Part shown: piece by piece, positions 44,903-53,129 of the stretch
How the letters are laid out: each line of letters opens with the position of its first letter
Position numbering within the stretch: position 1 is the first letter of the stretch
Assembly: GCF_001750105.1 (NCBI RefSeq)
Contig: NZ_CP014143.1
Coordinates: 1,426,001-1,490,000, forward strand
Length of the DNA stretch: 64,000 nt
Origin: Microbulbifer aggregans
GTDB taxonomy: Bacteria; Pseudomonadota; Gammaproteobacteria; Pseudomonadales; Cellvibrionaceae
Direction of reading: 5' to 3'
The notes under the pieces: model-generated
The model's input: only the letters and a program-made list of their open reading frames with translations
The model's database searches: none
What the model was told of the DNA's origin: nothing
Position numbers and translations under genes: made by a program

Positions 44903-46150
44903 CTAGGCGGGATAGATGGAGATTGAGAAGAGCTGTTCCTCGCAGTTGGCCCCATAGCCCCATCCCTGCGCATTGAGAATGCGGCTTGCCAGGTACAGGC
45001 CCTGGCCGAGACCGTCACTGCCTGGTCTGCGGGTGCCGGCGTGGAAGAGGTTTTCGGTATCGGTGTTTTCCCTGGCCGGGTTGATGAAGCTCAGCCCACT
45101 GCCGCTCGTGTGAATCTTCAGTGCGGGCCCGGCGGCATGGCGAATGGCATTGTCCAGCAGGATATCCAGCAGCAGTCCGGTCAGGCGAGGGTTGCCATTG
45201 ACCGGCAGCTTTTCCGGCAGTGCCAGATCCAGTTGGAAATTCTCTCCTGCTGCGATCTCGCGCCGGGCCAGCAGCCTCTCTTCCAGTAGGGGGCGCAGGT
45301 CGAAAGCGGAGCGCTCGATCGATTCGGCCCGCGCCAGTGCGAGCAGTGTGGTGACGGTCCTCTCCATGGCTGTCAGTGTCGACCAGAGTTCTTTTTTTTC
45401 ACTGTCCTGTAGTTCGCGTTGCCGGGAGAGGGCAATGGTGTTGGTCGCTATGGCGAGGCCTGTGCGCAGCTCATGGCTGACATCGCGCGTAAACTCGGCT
45501 TCCCGCTGTTGGGCCTGTTGCAGCTGGTTGAGGCTGCGCTCTAGCGTTCGCGCCAGGAAGCCGATCTCGTCCTGGTTACCGGTGGCGGAAAGTAGGACTG
45601 GCTGTCGGTCATTGTGTTGCTGTTCCACTTCCCGGGCGAGGCCCAGTAGTGGGCGGATGGTGCGGGTGGCCAGTCGGTGTGCTAGCCACAGGGCCAGAGC
45701 AGTGGTGGTGAGCAGTACCGCCAGTAACAACCATACGAGACGGCCGGACTGGCGCGATACCGTTAACAGGTTGCCCACGTCCGCAGCGAGTACCGGCCAA
45801 CCGTCGAGTTCCAGCCGCCGCAGGTGGTAATGCTGTTCCCCGCTAACAAACAGCTCGGCGCTTTTCCGGCCGTCTGCCAGGGCAACCTGGAAGTTGTCTG
45901 GAGCATCGTCGGTCGAGGCGTACAGGGAAAAATTGGGCAGTCGTGGTGCCGGCAGGGTGCCGCGGGTATGGAATTGTTGCTCGATATACCGGGCTTCGTC
46001 CGATATCAGGTTGTCGAGCAGCTGGTCCTCGATGACGTAAGCCGCCAGGATCCCGATACCGGTATAAACCAGGCAGAGCGCCAGGGTTAAGCTGCCGAAG
46101 ACCGTGAACACCCGTCGTTGCAGGCTCCGCTGCGGTTGTTCAGTCTTCAC
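44903..46150 (-). CDS. Two-component sensor histidine kinase with degenerate G1 box
   Basis: 415 residues, GTG start at 46150, overlapping the regulator by 11 bp. Two membrane helices (about 15-40 and 138-158) flank a periplasmic sensor of about 95 residues; a HAMP-like region follows, then H226 in RDVSHELRTGLA (Gly where most have Pro). The ATP domain has LLDNAIRHAAG and GLGQGLYLASRI, but the DxGxG of the G1 box is replaced by FINPARE. This N-P variant occurs in some proteobacterial kinases, so activity is plausible. Confidence 0.85.
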   Translation of the reverse strand: MKTEQPQRSLQRRVFTVFGSLTLALCLVYTGIGILAAYVIEDQLLDNLISDEARYIEQQFHTRGTLPAPRLPNFSLYASTDDAPDNFQVALADGRKSAELFVSGEQHYHLRRLELDGWPVLAADVGNLLTVSRQSGRLVWLLLAVLLTTTALALWLAHRLATRTIRPLLGLAREVEQQHNDRQPVLLSATGNQDEIGFLARTLERSLNQLQQAQQREAEFTRDVSHELRTGLAIATNTIALSRQRELQDSEKKELWSTLTAMERTVTTLLALARAESIERSAFDLRPLLEERLLARREIAAGENFQLDLALPEKLPVNGNPRLTGLLLDILLDNAIRHAAGPALKIHTSGSGLSFINPARENTDTENLFHAGTRRPGSDGLGQGLYLASRILNAQGWGYGANCEEQLFSISIYPA

Positions 46151-46862
46151 CGGGCTGCTCCAGCCGGTAGCCGATGTTGCTGATGGTGCGCAGCATGGGA
46201 TCCGGGAATGGCCGGTCCAACTGGCGCCGCAAGCTGTAAATATGGGATTTCAATGCGTCGCTGTCCGGCGGGTTGTCACCCCAGATGCGATGGCTGAGTT
46301 CCGCGCGGCTCAGTGGGTCGGGATAGGCGCAGGCCAGTTCCCAGAGGATGCTGGATGTAATGGCGGTGAGCCTGAGAGGCTGGCCATCGCGTTCCGCCTC
46401 GCGCCCGCGCCCGCGGACCTGCAGTGTGCCGATGCGGATCTCGTCCTTGCGGTGCAGCTCCCGGCGCCGTACCAGGGCTCTGCAGCGCAGTGCCAGCTCG
46501 CGCGGGTCGAAGGGCTTGCAGAGATAGTCGTCGGCGCCCGAATGGAAGCCCCGGGCCTTGTCATCGAAGGCATCGCGGGCGGTGAGCATCAATACCGGAG
46601 CGGTGACAGTGGCGCGCTTGCGGAACTCACGACACAGCTCCACACCGTCCATGTCCGGCAGGTTGAGGTCCAGCAGGATCAGATCGTAAATCTCTTCAAG
46701 CGCCAGTTGCAGGCCCAGTCGCCCGTTACCGGCAAAATCCACATTCCAGCCGTGCCCCTCGAGGAATTCGCCGGTCTGGCGGGCAAGGGTGGGATTGTCT
46801 TCGACCAGGAGTATCTTGAGGTTGTTCACCGGGGCTGTCCGATTGGCGAGATGGAAAGGCAT
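46140..46862 (-). CDS. OmpR-family response regulator
   Basis: 240 residues from ATG 46862, or 229 from a GTG at 46829 (MNNLKILLVEDN). Receiver: ED (residues 21-22), Asp65 in LILLDLNLPDMDG, Thr in LMLTARDAF and Lys in YLCKPFDPREL. The winged-helix output domain has SHIYSLRRQLDRPF and TISNIGYRL. First gene of the regulator-kinase-DJ-1-hydrolase cluster. Confidence 0.92.
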   Translation of the reverse strand: MPFHLANRTAPVNNLKILLVEDNPTLARQTGEFLEGHGWNVDFAGNGRLGLQLALEEIYDLILLDLNLPDMDGVELCREFRKRATVTAPVLMLTARDAFDDKARGFHSGADDYLCKPFDPRELALRCRALVRRRELHRKDEIRIGTLQVRGRGREAERDGQPLRLTAITSSILWELACAYPDPLSRAELSHRIWGDNPPDSDALKSHIYSLRRQLDRPFPDPMLRTISNIGYRLEQPGED

Positions 46863-46897
46863 TGTCGCAACATGCCGGTGAAATTGCAGTGAAAGAC

Positions 46898-46953
46898 GGT
46901 CGGGCCGCGCAGGTCGGGCCGCGCAGGTCGGGCCGCGTAGGTCGGGCCGCGCA
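46898..46953 (+). repeat. Four tandem copies of a 14-bp GC-rich unit
   Basis: GGTCGGGCCGCGCA repeats at 46898, 46912, 46926 (one change, GTA) and 46940, then breaks at GGTCAGG. It lies between the stop of the SDR gene and the start of the response regulator, upstream of the latter. Confidence 0.9.
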
Positions 46954-46980
46954 GGTCAGGATGCCCTCGGCCTGGTCAAA

Positions 46981-47709
46981 TCAGATATTCAGGCTGCGCC
47001 CGCCATCCACGGCAATCACCTGTCCGCTAATATAAGACGGCTCGCTGATCAGGAAGCGCACCGTCCTGGCGATATCTGTTTCGCTGCCGGTACGGCCCAG
47101 CGGAATACGCGACAGCGTCCGTGCCTTGGCTTCTTCGTCCACGTCTTCTTGTTCCGGCCACAGGATAGCGCCGGGCGCCACGCCGTTGACCCGTACCTTC
47201 GGGGCCAGCTCCAGTGCCAGACTCTTGGTTAGCATGACCAGTCCTGCCTTGGCGGCACAGTAAATGGTGTGTTGGGGCATCGGCCGTTCGGCGTGGATGT
47301 CGATCATGTTGATGATCGAACCGCTGTTTTCAGTCAGGCTTGGTGTGAGTGCCTGGCTTAGGAAGAAAGGCGCCTTGAGGTTGCTGCCTACCAATTGGTC
47401 CCAGTCCCGCTCGTCGGCCTTGCCTACAGGCGTCGGATAAAAGGATGAGGCGTTGTTGACCAGCACGTCGACTCCACCCCAGAGTTCACACGCATGCTGA
47501 GCCAGCTGCTCGCAGCCGGCGGCGCTGTCCAGGTCGCTCTGCAGGGCAGCGGCGGAGTCCGGTCGCTGTTCATTCAATTCACGTACCAGCCGCTGGGCGG
47601 CGGAGGCGGAGCGCCGGTAATGAATGATGATGCGGTGATCGCGATGCAGCTCACGGGCGATAGCCCGGCCAAGTCGCGCGGCGGCGCCGGTGATCAGGAC
47701 ATTACGCAT
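46981..47709 (-). CDS. SDR-family reductase, pteridine reductase-like (FolM type)
   Basis: 242 residues. NAD(P)-binding [22 protein letters not shown] and the catalytic Yxxx[10 protein letters not shown] fit short-chain dehydrogenases; the N-terminal RRSASAA after the beta2 strand and the [11 protein letters not shown] block resemble bacterial pteridine reductases (FolM-like), which reduce dihydropterins. The subgroup is inferred. Its start overlaps the cca stop by 8 bp, so the two are co-translated. Confidence 0.78.
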   Translation of the reverse strand: MRNVLITGAAARLGRAIARELHRDHRIIIHYRRSASAAQRLVRELNEQRPDSAAALQSDLDSAAGCEQLAQHACELWGGVDVLVNNASSFYPTPVGKADERDWDQLVGSNLKAPFFLSQALTPSLTENSGSIINMIDIHAERPMPQHTIYCAAKAGLVMLTKSLALELAPKVRVNGVAPGAILWPEQEDVDEEAKARTLSRIPLGRTGSETDIARTVRFLISEPSYISGQVIAVDGGRSLNI

Positions 47710-48922
47710 GATATTCCTCCTTGACCCTGGCGATAGCTTCTATGCGGGCACGGTCCAGCGCCTTGCCCAGTTCTGCGCCCTCGAAGCCCTGCTCGATCAG
47801 GGGTTGCGGTGACACCTCGGCCGCGGCACTCCGTGCTGTGCGCAGGAAATCCACCTGCGGATACTCCCGGTCTTCCAGCCCCTCCCGTCCGCGAGCGTCC
47901 GCTTCGCAGGCCTGCAGGAAGTCGTCAAATCGGTGCGGACGGCGCAGGGCGTCCAGTGCGCGGAACATTTTCATGATGGTCTGCGGACGCAGTTCGAAGG
48001 CGCGGTGCGTGTGCAGGTGGTACTCACACACCCCCGCCGCCAATGCCGCGAGTTCCTTGGGGACGCGCCAGCGGCGACAGACATCCCTCACCAGTGGAAG
48101 GCCGGCCTTTTCGTGGCCGCGGTGGCTCGGCAGAACCTCTTCTGGGGTAATGCCCTTACCCAGGTCATGCAGCAGAACCGCGAAGCGCACCGGTAATTCA
48201 GCAGGGGCAGCCTTCAGAGCCAGCAGCAGGTGCTTGCCGGTGTCGATCTCGGGGTGATGCAGAGGCGGTTGCGGGACCCCAAACAGGCGGTCCACCTCCG
48301 GGAGCAGTATCTTTAGTGCGCCGCATTCGCGTAGCACCAGTATGAATACATCCGGATCCGGCTCCGTCAGTGCGCGACTGATCTCTTTCCATACCCTTTC
48401 CGCCACCAGGTGTTCGACTTCCCCGGCTGCCACCATCTGGCGCATCAGTGCCATTGTGTCTTCCGAGACAGTGAAGCCCAGGTGGTGGTAGCGGGCGGCA
48501 AAGCGGGCGACCCGCAGAATGCGGAGTGGATCTTCGGCAAACGCGGGCGAGACATGGCGCAGTTGGCGAGCCTCAAGATCGGCGCGGCCGCCATAGGGGT
48601 CGATCAGTTCTCCGCTTTCACTTTCCGCCATCGCATTGATGGTGAGGTCGCGGCGCAACAGGTCCTGCTCCAGTGTCACGTCCGGCGCCGCGTGCACACT
48701 GAAGCCGCCGTAACCATGCCCGCTCTTGCGCTCAGTACGCGCCAGCGCGTACTCCTCGCTGGTCTCGGGGTGGAGAAAAACCGGGAAGTCTTTGCCGACC
48801 GGGGTGTAGCCCAGCGCCTTCATGCGGGATTCGTCAGCGCCGACAACGACCCAGTCGCGTTCGTGTATTGGGCGGCCGAGTAGTTTGTCGCGGACGGCAC
48901 CGCCTACCAGGTAGGTTTTCAT
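47702..48922 (-). CDS. cca: CCA tRNA nucleotidyltransferase (multifunctional)
   Basis: 406 residues [20 protein letters not shown]. Nucleotidyltransferase head and neck: [12 protein letters not shown] and [16 protein letters not shown]. The C-terminal HD domain, VLLHDLGKG, gives phosphohydrolase activity as in E. coli Cca. It repairs or completes tRNA 3' CCA ends. It begins 124 bp after an intrinsic terminator that follows a structured RNA segment, suggesting attenuation or a separate small RNA upstream. Confidence 0.96.
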   Translation of the reverse strand: MKTYLVGGAVRDKLLGRPIHERDWVVVGADESRMKALGYTPVGKDFPVFLHPETSEEYALARTERKSGHGYGGFSVHAAPDVTLEQDLLRRDLTINAMAESESGELIDPYGGRADLEARQLRHVSPAFAEDPLRILRVARFAARYHHLGFTVSEDTMALMRQMVAAGEVEHLVAERVWKEISRALTEPDPDVFILVLRECGALKILLPEVDRLFGVPQPPLHHPEIDTGKHLLLALKAAPAELPVRFAVLLHDLGKGITPEEVLPSHRGHEKAGLPLVRDVCRRWRVPKELAALAAGVCEYHLHTHRAFELRPQTIMKMFRALDALRRPHRFDDFLQACEADARGREGLEDREYPQVDFLRTARSAAAEVSPQPLIEQGFEGAELGKALDRARIEAIARVKEEYHA

Positions 48923-49045
48923 GCTAGGGGCCCCGCTGGCGGGGAGAAGAGGGGCCGGTGGGTACCGAGTACAGCCATAAATCCATCTATGCCGGCTTTG
49001 ACCGCGGACAGCGGTATGAAAAGGAGTGCGGGATTTTGGCAAGAT

Positions 49046-49077
49046 AAAAAAAAGGCCCCGAAAAAACAAGGGGGCCC
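49046..49077 (-). terminator. Strong intrinsic terminator upstream of cca
   Basis: On the minus strand GGGCCCCC, a loop with a T6 run, GGGGCC, then eight T residues. No annotated gene ends here; it lies 124 bp before the cca start, so it must end a non-coding transcript or the cca leader. Confidence 0.88.
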
Positions 49078-49197
49078 AGGGTCTTAGGGTATTCGTGTTG
49101 GGAGGGGTGTTTGCCATTCCTGTCGGCGGCCAAATGGCGGCGCCTGACGGAAAAGTAAACATGCAATCCGGGACTAAGACCTGCGTCGCCGGAAGTT
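49046..49197 (-). ncRNA. Candidate small RNA or attenuating leader of cca
   Basis: About 150 nt on the minus strand between a good promoter (TTGACA-16-TAAAAT) and an intrinsic terminator, without a coding frame of recognisable character. CAGGTCTTAG (at 49174-49183) can pair with CTAAGACCCTG (at 49077-49087), closing the structure just before the terminator. I recognise no known RNA family. Confidence 0.55.
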
Positions 49198-49203
49198 GTG
49201 ACC

Positions 49204-49231
49204 ATTTTATTTAACCTGTCTTACCTGTCAA
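49204..49231 (-). promoter_or_regulatory. Sigma-70 promoter upstream of the candidate RNA and cca
   Basis: On the minus strand TTGACA (49226-49231) and TAAAAT (49204-49209) are 16 bp apart. The start point would be near 49197. Confidence 0.7.
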
Positions 49232-49456
49232 CTGTACCTTAGCGTTTTTTATTGAGGGGTTGCCGATCTGCTTCGTCAATACTCTATAAAGCCGAGTTTC
49301 AGCCTGGTTTTGCAGGTTTCGGCAGCATAATTTATAAGGGTGCCCGGTGTTGGCAGGATAAATTCGCGCTAGGCTGCTTGTTTGCGTCGATAGTTGCGGT
49401 GGTTTTTATCCGGGGTACCTGTCAGTGTTTGCAGGATGTTTGGGGGAATTCTAAAA

Positions 49457-50023
49457 ATGAACGAACTGCATGTGCTCACAACCGGCGAAGCAGCACGCTA
49501 CTGCGGGGTCAATTTCCGCACCGTGATTCGCTGGATTGAGCGGGGGCAGCTCAAAGCCTACAAATTGCCGGGTCGTGGAGACCACCGGATCTGCGTCGAG
49601 GATTTCGTGGGGTTCCTGCGGGATAACGCCATGCCGGTGCCAAGCGAACTGGCGGTCGCCAGTCGTAAGGTGCTCCTGCTGACCGCAGATCCGGAGATTG
49701 CTGGAACCGGCCGCCAGGGTCTGCAGCAGGCGGGATGTGAAGTGGAAGTGGCCGGGGATAGCTTTGTAGCCGGTACTATGATGGCGGCCTGCAAGCCGGC
49801 GCTACTGGTACTGGATGCCAACCTGAGCCAGCTGAACGGTTTCCAGATCCTCGATCACCTGCGATCCCGCAGTGAATTCGCCAATATGCATGCGGTAGTC
49901 GTGGCGCCTGCCAATGACCACAATCAGCAGCGCTGGCTCGATGCTGGTGCCGATGCAGTGGTGACCACCCCTGTTGATCGCAACGAGCTAGTGGCCAAGG
50001 TCAAATTGCTGCTGGAAATCTGA
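49457..50023 (+). CDS. N-terminal HTH (excisionase/BldC type) fused to a degenerate receiver domain
   Basis: 188 residues from ATG 49457. Residues 5-56: MerR-like HTH (VLTTGEAARYCGVNFRTVIR, then WIERGQLKAYKLPGRGDHRI). Residues 70-188: receiver-like fold with Asp78 (LLLTADPE, one acidic partner only) and phosphoacceptor-position Asp120 (LLVLDANLSQLNG), but Ala150 where Thr/Ser is expected and Thr171 where the Lys is expected (VVTTPVD). This order (DNA-binding first) is the reverse of usual response regulators. It probably acts as a regulator without normal phosphorylation. No kinase is adjacent. Confidence 0.8.
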   Translation: MNELHVLTTGEAARYCGVNFRTVIRWIERGQLKAYKLPGRGDHRICVEDFVGFLRDNAMPVPSELAVASRKVLLLTADPEIAGTGRQGLQQAGCEVEVAGDSFVAGTMMAACKPALLVLDANLSQLNGFQILDHLRSRSEFANMHAVVVAPANDHNQQRWLDAGADAVVTTPVDRNELVAKVKLLLEI

Positions 50024-50110
50024 TTTCCAGCTTTCGCCGGGGCGGCCGCTCGTGCCGCGCCTGCTGTCTTCCTGGTGTACTCCGACGCCAGAAGCCTTTG
50101 CTGCCGCCGA

Positions 50111-51691
50111 TCAGATCGGTTTTGGGATCAGCATCGGCTCATCTTCACTGTCCATACGGTCACGTCCCTTTTCTGGGCAGTGATAACTGGCTGTGACTTC
50201 ATCATCATGCAAACTGTGCAGGTGCACATCGAAGCCCCACAGGCGGTGTAGGTGTCGCATGACCTCGGGCGAATCCTTTCCCAGTGGGCGGCGACGGTAC
50301 TGGGTGTGGTGCAACGTCAGCGAGCGATCGCCGCGGGTATCCACGGAGTAGACCTGGATATTGGGCTCCCGGTTACCCAGGTTGTACTGGCCTGCCAGGT
50401 CCGCCCTCAGTTGCCGGTAGCCATCTTCGTCGTGGATGGCGCTGACGACAATCTCATTCTCCCGATCGTTGTCACTGATGCAGAACAGTTTCATGTCCCG
50501 CATCACTTTCGGTGACAGAAACTGCAGGATGAAGCTTTCATCTTTGAAGTCGCGCATGGCGAACTGCAGTGTTTCCTTCCAGTTACTACCTGCGATGTCC
50601 GGGAACCACGCCCGGTCTTCGTCCGTTGGCTCCTCACAGATGCGGCGCAGATCGCTGAAGATGCTGAACCCGAGGGTATAGGGGTTGATGCCATTGAAAT
50701 AGGGGCTGTCGAATGGCGGCTGGTAGATCACATTGGTGTGACTCTGCAGGAACTCCATCATGAAGCCCTCGGTCACACGCCCACGGCGATACAGCTCGGA
50801 CAGCAATGTATAGTGCCAGAAGGTGGCCCAGCCTTCGTTCATCACCTGGGTCTGGCGCTGTGGATAGAAATACTGCGCCAGTTTTCGCACGATGCGGACC
50901 AGTTCCCGCTGCCAGTTCTCCAGCAGGGGTGCATTTTTTTCGATGAAATAGAGCAGGTTTTCCTGCGGCTCTTCCGGAAAGCGGTGATCGGGTACCGTTT
51001 CAGGCCCGTTGCCCATCTTGGGAATCGTGCGCCATAGATCGTTCAGTTGGCGCTGGCGGTACTCTTCACGCTCTTTCTGCCGACGCTCCTCTTCCACCGC
51101 CGAAATAGGGTAGGGACGCTTGTAGCGGTCGACGCCATAGTTCATCAATGCGTGACAGGAGTCGAGGATCGCTTCCACCTCCTCCACGCCGTGGCGCTCC
51201 TCGCATCTGGCGATATAGTTTTTGGCAAACAGCAGGTAGTCGATGATGCTGCTGGCATCTGTCCAGCTGCGGAACAGGTAGTTGCCCTTGAAAAAGGAAT
51301 TGTGACCGTAGCTGGCGTGTGCGATCACCAGTGCCTGCATCGTCATGGTGTTTTCTTCCATGAGGTAGGCGATGCAGGGGTTGGAGTTGATGACGATCTC
51401 GTAGGCGAGCCCCATCAGGCCGCGCTGGTAATTGTTTTCGACACTGATGAACTGCTTGCCGAAGGACCAGTGGTTATAGCCCACGGGCATACCGACGGAA
51501 GAGTAGGCATCCATCATCTGTTCTGAGCTGATGATCTCGATCTGGTTAGGATAGGTGTCGAGGCCGAACTCTTCCGCCAGCTGGGCGATGGCACGGTCAT
51601 ACTCCTGAATCAGCTCAAAGGTCCACTCGGAGCTGGTGGAGATCGGCCCTTCCGATTTGGCATCCGGGGCTGTAGGAAACTTATCGAGCAT
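50111..51691 (-). CDS. ycgB: SpoVR/YcgB family protein
   Basis: 526 residues from ATG 51691, which overlaps the YeaH stop (TAATG). Conserved SpoVR blocks: PVGYNHWSFGKQF, VMNEGWATFWHYTLL, and IINSNPCIAYLMEENT-like text (VINSNPCIAYLMEENT). Function is unknown; E. coli ycgB is RpoS-dependent and functions with yeaG/yeaH. It is the last gene of the prkA-yeaH-spoVR operon. Confidence 0.92.
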   Translation of the reverse strand: MLDKFPTAPDAKSEGPISTSSEWTFELIQEYDRAIAQLAEEFGLDTYPNQIEIISSEQMMDAYSSVGMPVGYNHWSFGKQFISVENNYQRGLMGLAYEIVINSNPCIAYLMEENTMTMQALVIAHASYGHNSFFKGNYLFRSWTDASSIIDYLLFAKNYIARCEERHGVEEVEAILDSCHALMNYGVDRYKRPYPISAVEEERRQKEREEYRQRQLNDLWRTIPKMGNGPETVPDHRFPEEPQENLLYFIEKNAPLLENWQRELVRIVRKLAQYFYPQRQTQVMNEGWATFWHYTLLSELYRRGRVTEGFMMEFLQSHTNVIYQPPFDSPYFNGINPYTLGFSIFSDLRRICEEPTDEDRAWFPDIAGSNWKETLQFAMRDFKDESFILQFLSPKVMRDMKLFCISDNDRENEIVVSAIHDEDGYRQLRADLAGQYNLGNREPNIQVYSVDTRGDRSLTLHHTQYRRRPLGKDSPEVMRHLHRLWGFDVHLHSLHDDEVTASYHCPEKGRDRMDSEDEPMLIPKPI

Positions 51692-52968
51692 TACGCGGCC
51701 ACCTTCTGGCTGAACAGTTGGCGGAACACCGGGTAGATGTCCTTGAGGTCGACTATCTGCTCCATGGCAAAGTGTTCCGGGAAGATAGCGCGCACGCTTT
51801 CGTACTCCTCCCATAGGGCCTGGTGGTCACGGGGGGTAATCTCCACGTAGGAGAAGTACTGCACGTGAGGCATGATGTCGTCGATCAGGATCTTGTGGCA
51901 GGTACTGGAATCGTCGTTCCAGTTGTCGCCATCAGAAGCCTGGGCGCCGTAGATGTTCCATTCGCTGGCGGGATACCGCTCCTGCATGATGCGGCGCATC
52001 AGTTTCAGTGCACTGGACACAATGGTGCCGCCGGTTTCGCGGGAGTAGAAGAACTCCTCTTCATCCACTTCCTTGGCGCTCGTATGGTGTCTGATAAATA
52101 CCACTTCCGTGTATTCGTAACTCCTTTGCAGAAACAGGTAGAGAAGCAGGAAGAAGCGCTTGGCCATGTCCTTGGTGGCCTGGTTCATGGAACCGGAGAC
52201 ATCCATCAGGCAGAACATGACCGCCTTCGAACGCGGTTTTGGTTGCTTGACCAGCAGGTTGTATTTCAGGTCAAAATCATCGAGGAAAGGCACCTTGTCG
52301 ATACGGGCGCGCAATTCAGCAATACGTTTGCCCAGCGCATCCAGCTTACGCTGGTCCCGTAGGGCGGTTTCTTTGTGCTCCTCGCGCTCGAACTCTTCTT
52401 CCAGTTCACGCAGGTTGCGGCGTTTGCTGCTGGTGAGCGCTATGCGGCGGGCGTTTGCAGCGCGCAGTGAACGCACAACGTTGAGTCGCCCCGGGGTTCC
52501 CTCGTTGCTGAAACCGGCGCGGACCATCTTGAAGGACTCGTTGCCCGCCAGCCGACGTTTGATCATGTTGGGTAGTTGTAATCCCTCGAACATGAAGTCG
52601 AGGAACTCTTCCTGGGAGATCTGGAAGACAAAGTCATCCACCCCCTCGCCACTGTCGCTGGCACCGCCACCTCCGCCGCCACCACCCTGCTGGCCCTGGC
52701 GGGGGATTCGGTCACCGGAGATAAACTCCCGGTTGCCGGGCAGGACGCGCTCTACATGTCCTCCAGGCCCATGATTGAACACCGGTTCGCTGATATCTCT
52801 AGTGGGAATACTGATTCGCTCGCCTTTATCCATATCGGTAATGGAGCGATTGGTCATGGCCTCACCGACGGCCTTTTTGATGTGGGCTTTGTAGCGCCGG
52901 AGGAAACGCTGCCGGTTGACGGTGCTTTTTTTCTTGCCATTCAACCGGCGGTCGATGATGTAGCTCAT
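51691..52968 (-). CDS. yeaH: DUF444 protein, YeaH/YhbH family
   Basis: 425 residues [21 protein letters not shown] Gly-rich stretch (residues 93-102) precedes a von Willebrand A-like domain with a MIDAS motif D256-x-S258-x-S260 ([10 protein letters not shown]). The protein accompanies the PrkA kinase and SpoVR in stress and stationary phase. RBS is internal to a 160-bp gap from prkA; translation of the next gene is coupled. Confidence 0.92.
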   Translation of the reverse strand: MSYIIDRRLNGKKKSTVNRQRFLRRYKAHIKKAVGEAMTNRSITDMDKGERISIPTRDISEPVFNHGPGGHVERVLPGNREFISGDRIPRQGQQGGGGGGGGASDSGEGVDDFVFQISQEEFLDFMFEGLQLPNMIKRRLAGNESFKMVRAGFSNEGTPGRLNVVRSLRAANARRIALTSSKRRNLRELEEEFEREEHKETALRDQRKLDALGKRIAELRARIDKVPFLDDFDLKYNLLVKQPKPRSKAVMFCLMDVSGSMNQATKDMAKRFFLLLYLFLQRSYEYTEVVFIRHHTSAKEVDEEEFFYSRETGGTIVSSALKLMRRIMQERYPASEWNIYGAQASDGDNWNDDSSTCHKILIDDIMPHVQYFSYVEITPRDHQALWEEYESVRAIFPEHFAMEQIVDLKDIYPVFRQLFSQKVAA

Positions 52969-53129
52969 GTTACTGCCTCTGACCAGTGCGTGGCAGCGGT
53001 GGGTTTGAGGAGGCAGTCGGCGCAGATGGGTTCCCACCTGACACTGGTGGGAAACGCAAATGCTCTGGCTGACTCCTGTCGCCACCGCCGGGCGTGCCTA
53101 AAAGGCGACGCCCCGCGAGTACTGCCGGG

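Noticed and set aside
49350..49370. Sigma-54-like TGGCA...TTCGC ahead of the HTH-receiver gene
   Set aside because: Spacing between the GG and GC is 12 bp instead of 10, so it does not fit the -24/-12 consensus.
52660..52690. Run of Gly codons in yeaH looking like a triplet repeat
   Set aside because: A Gly-rich linker is common at this place in YeaH proteins; coding frame is intact.
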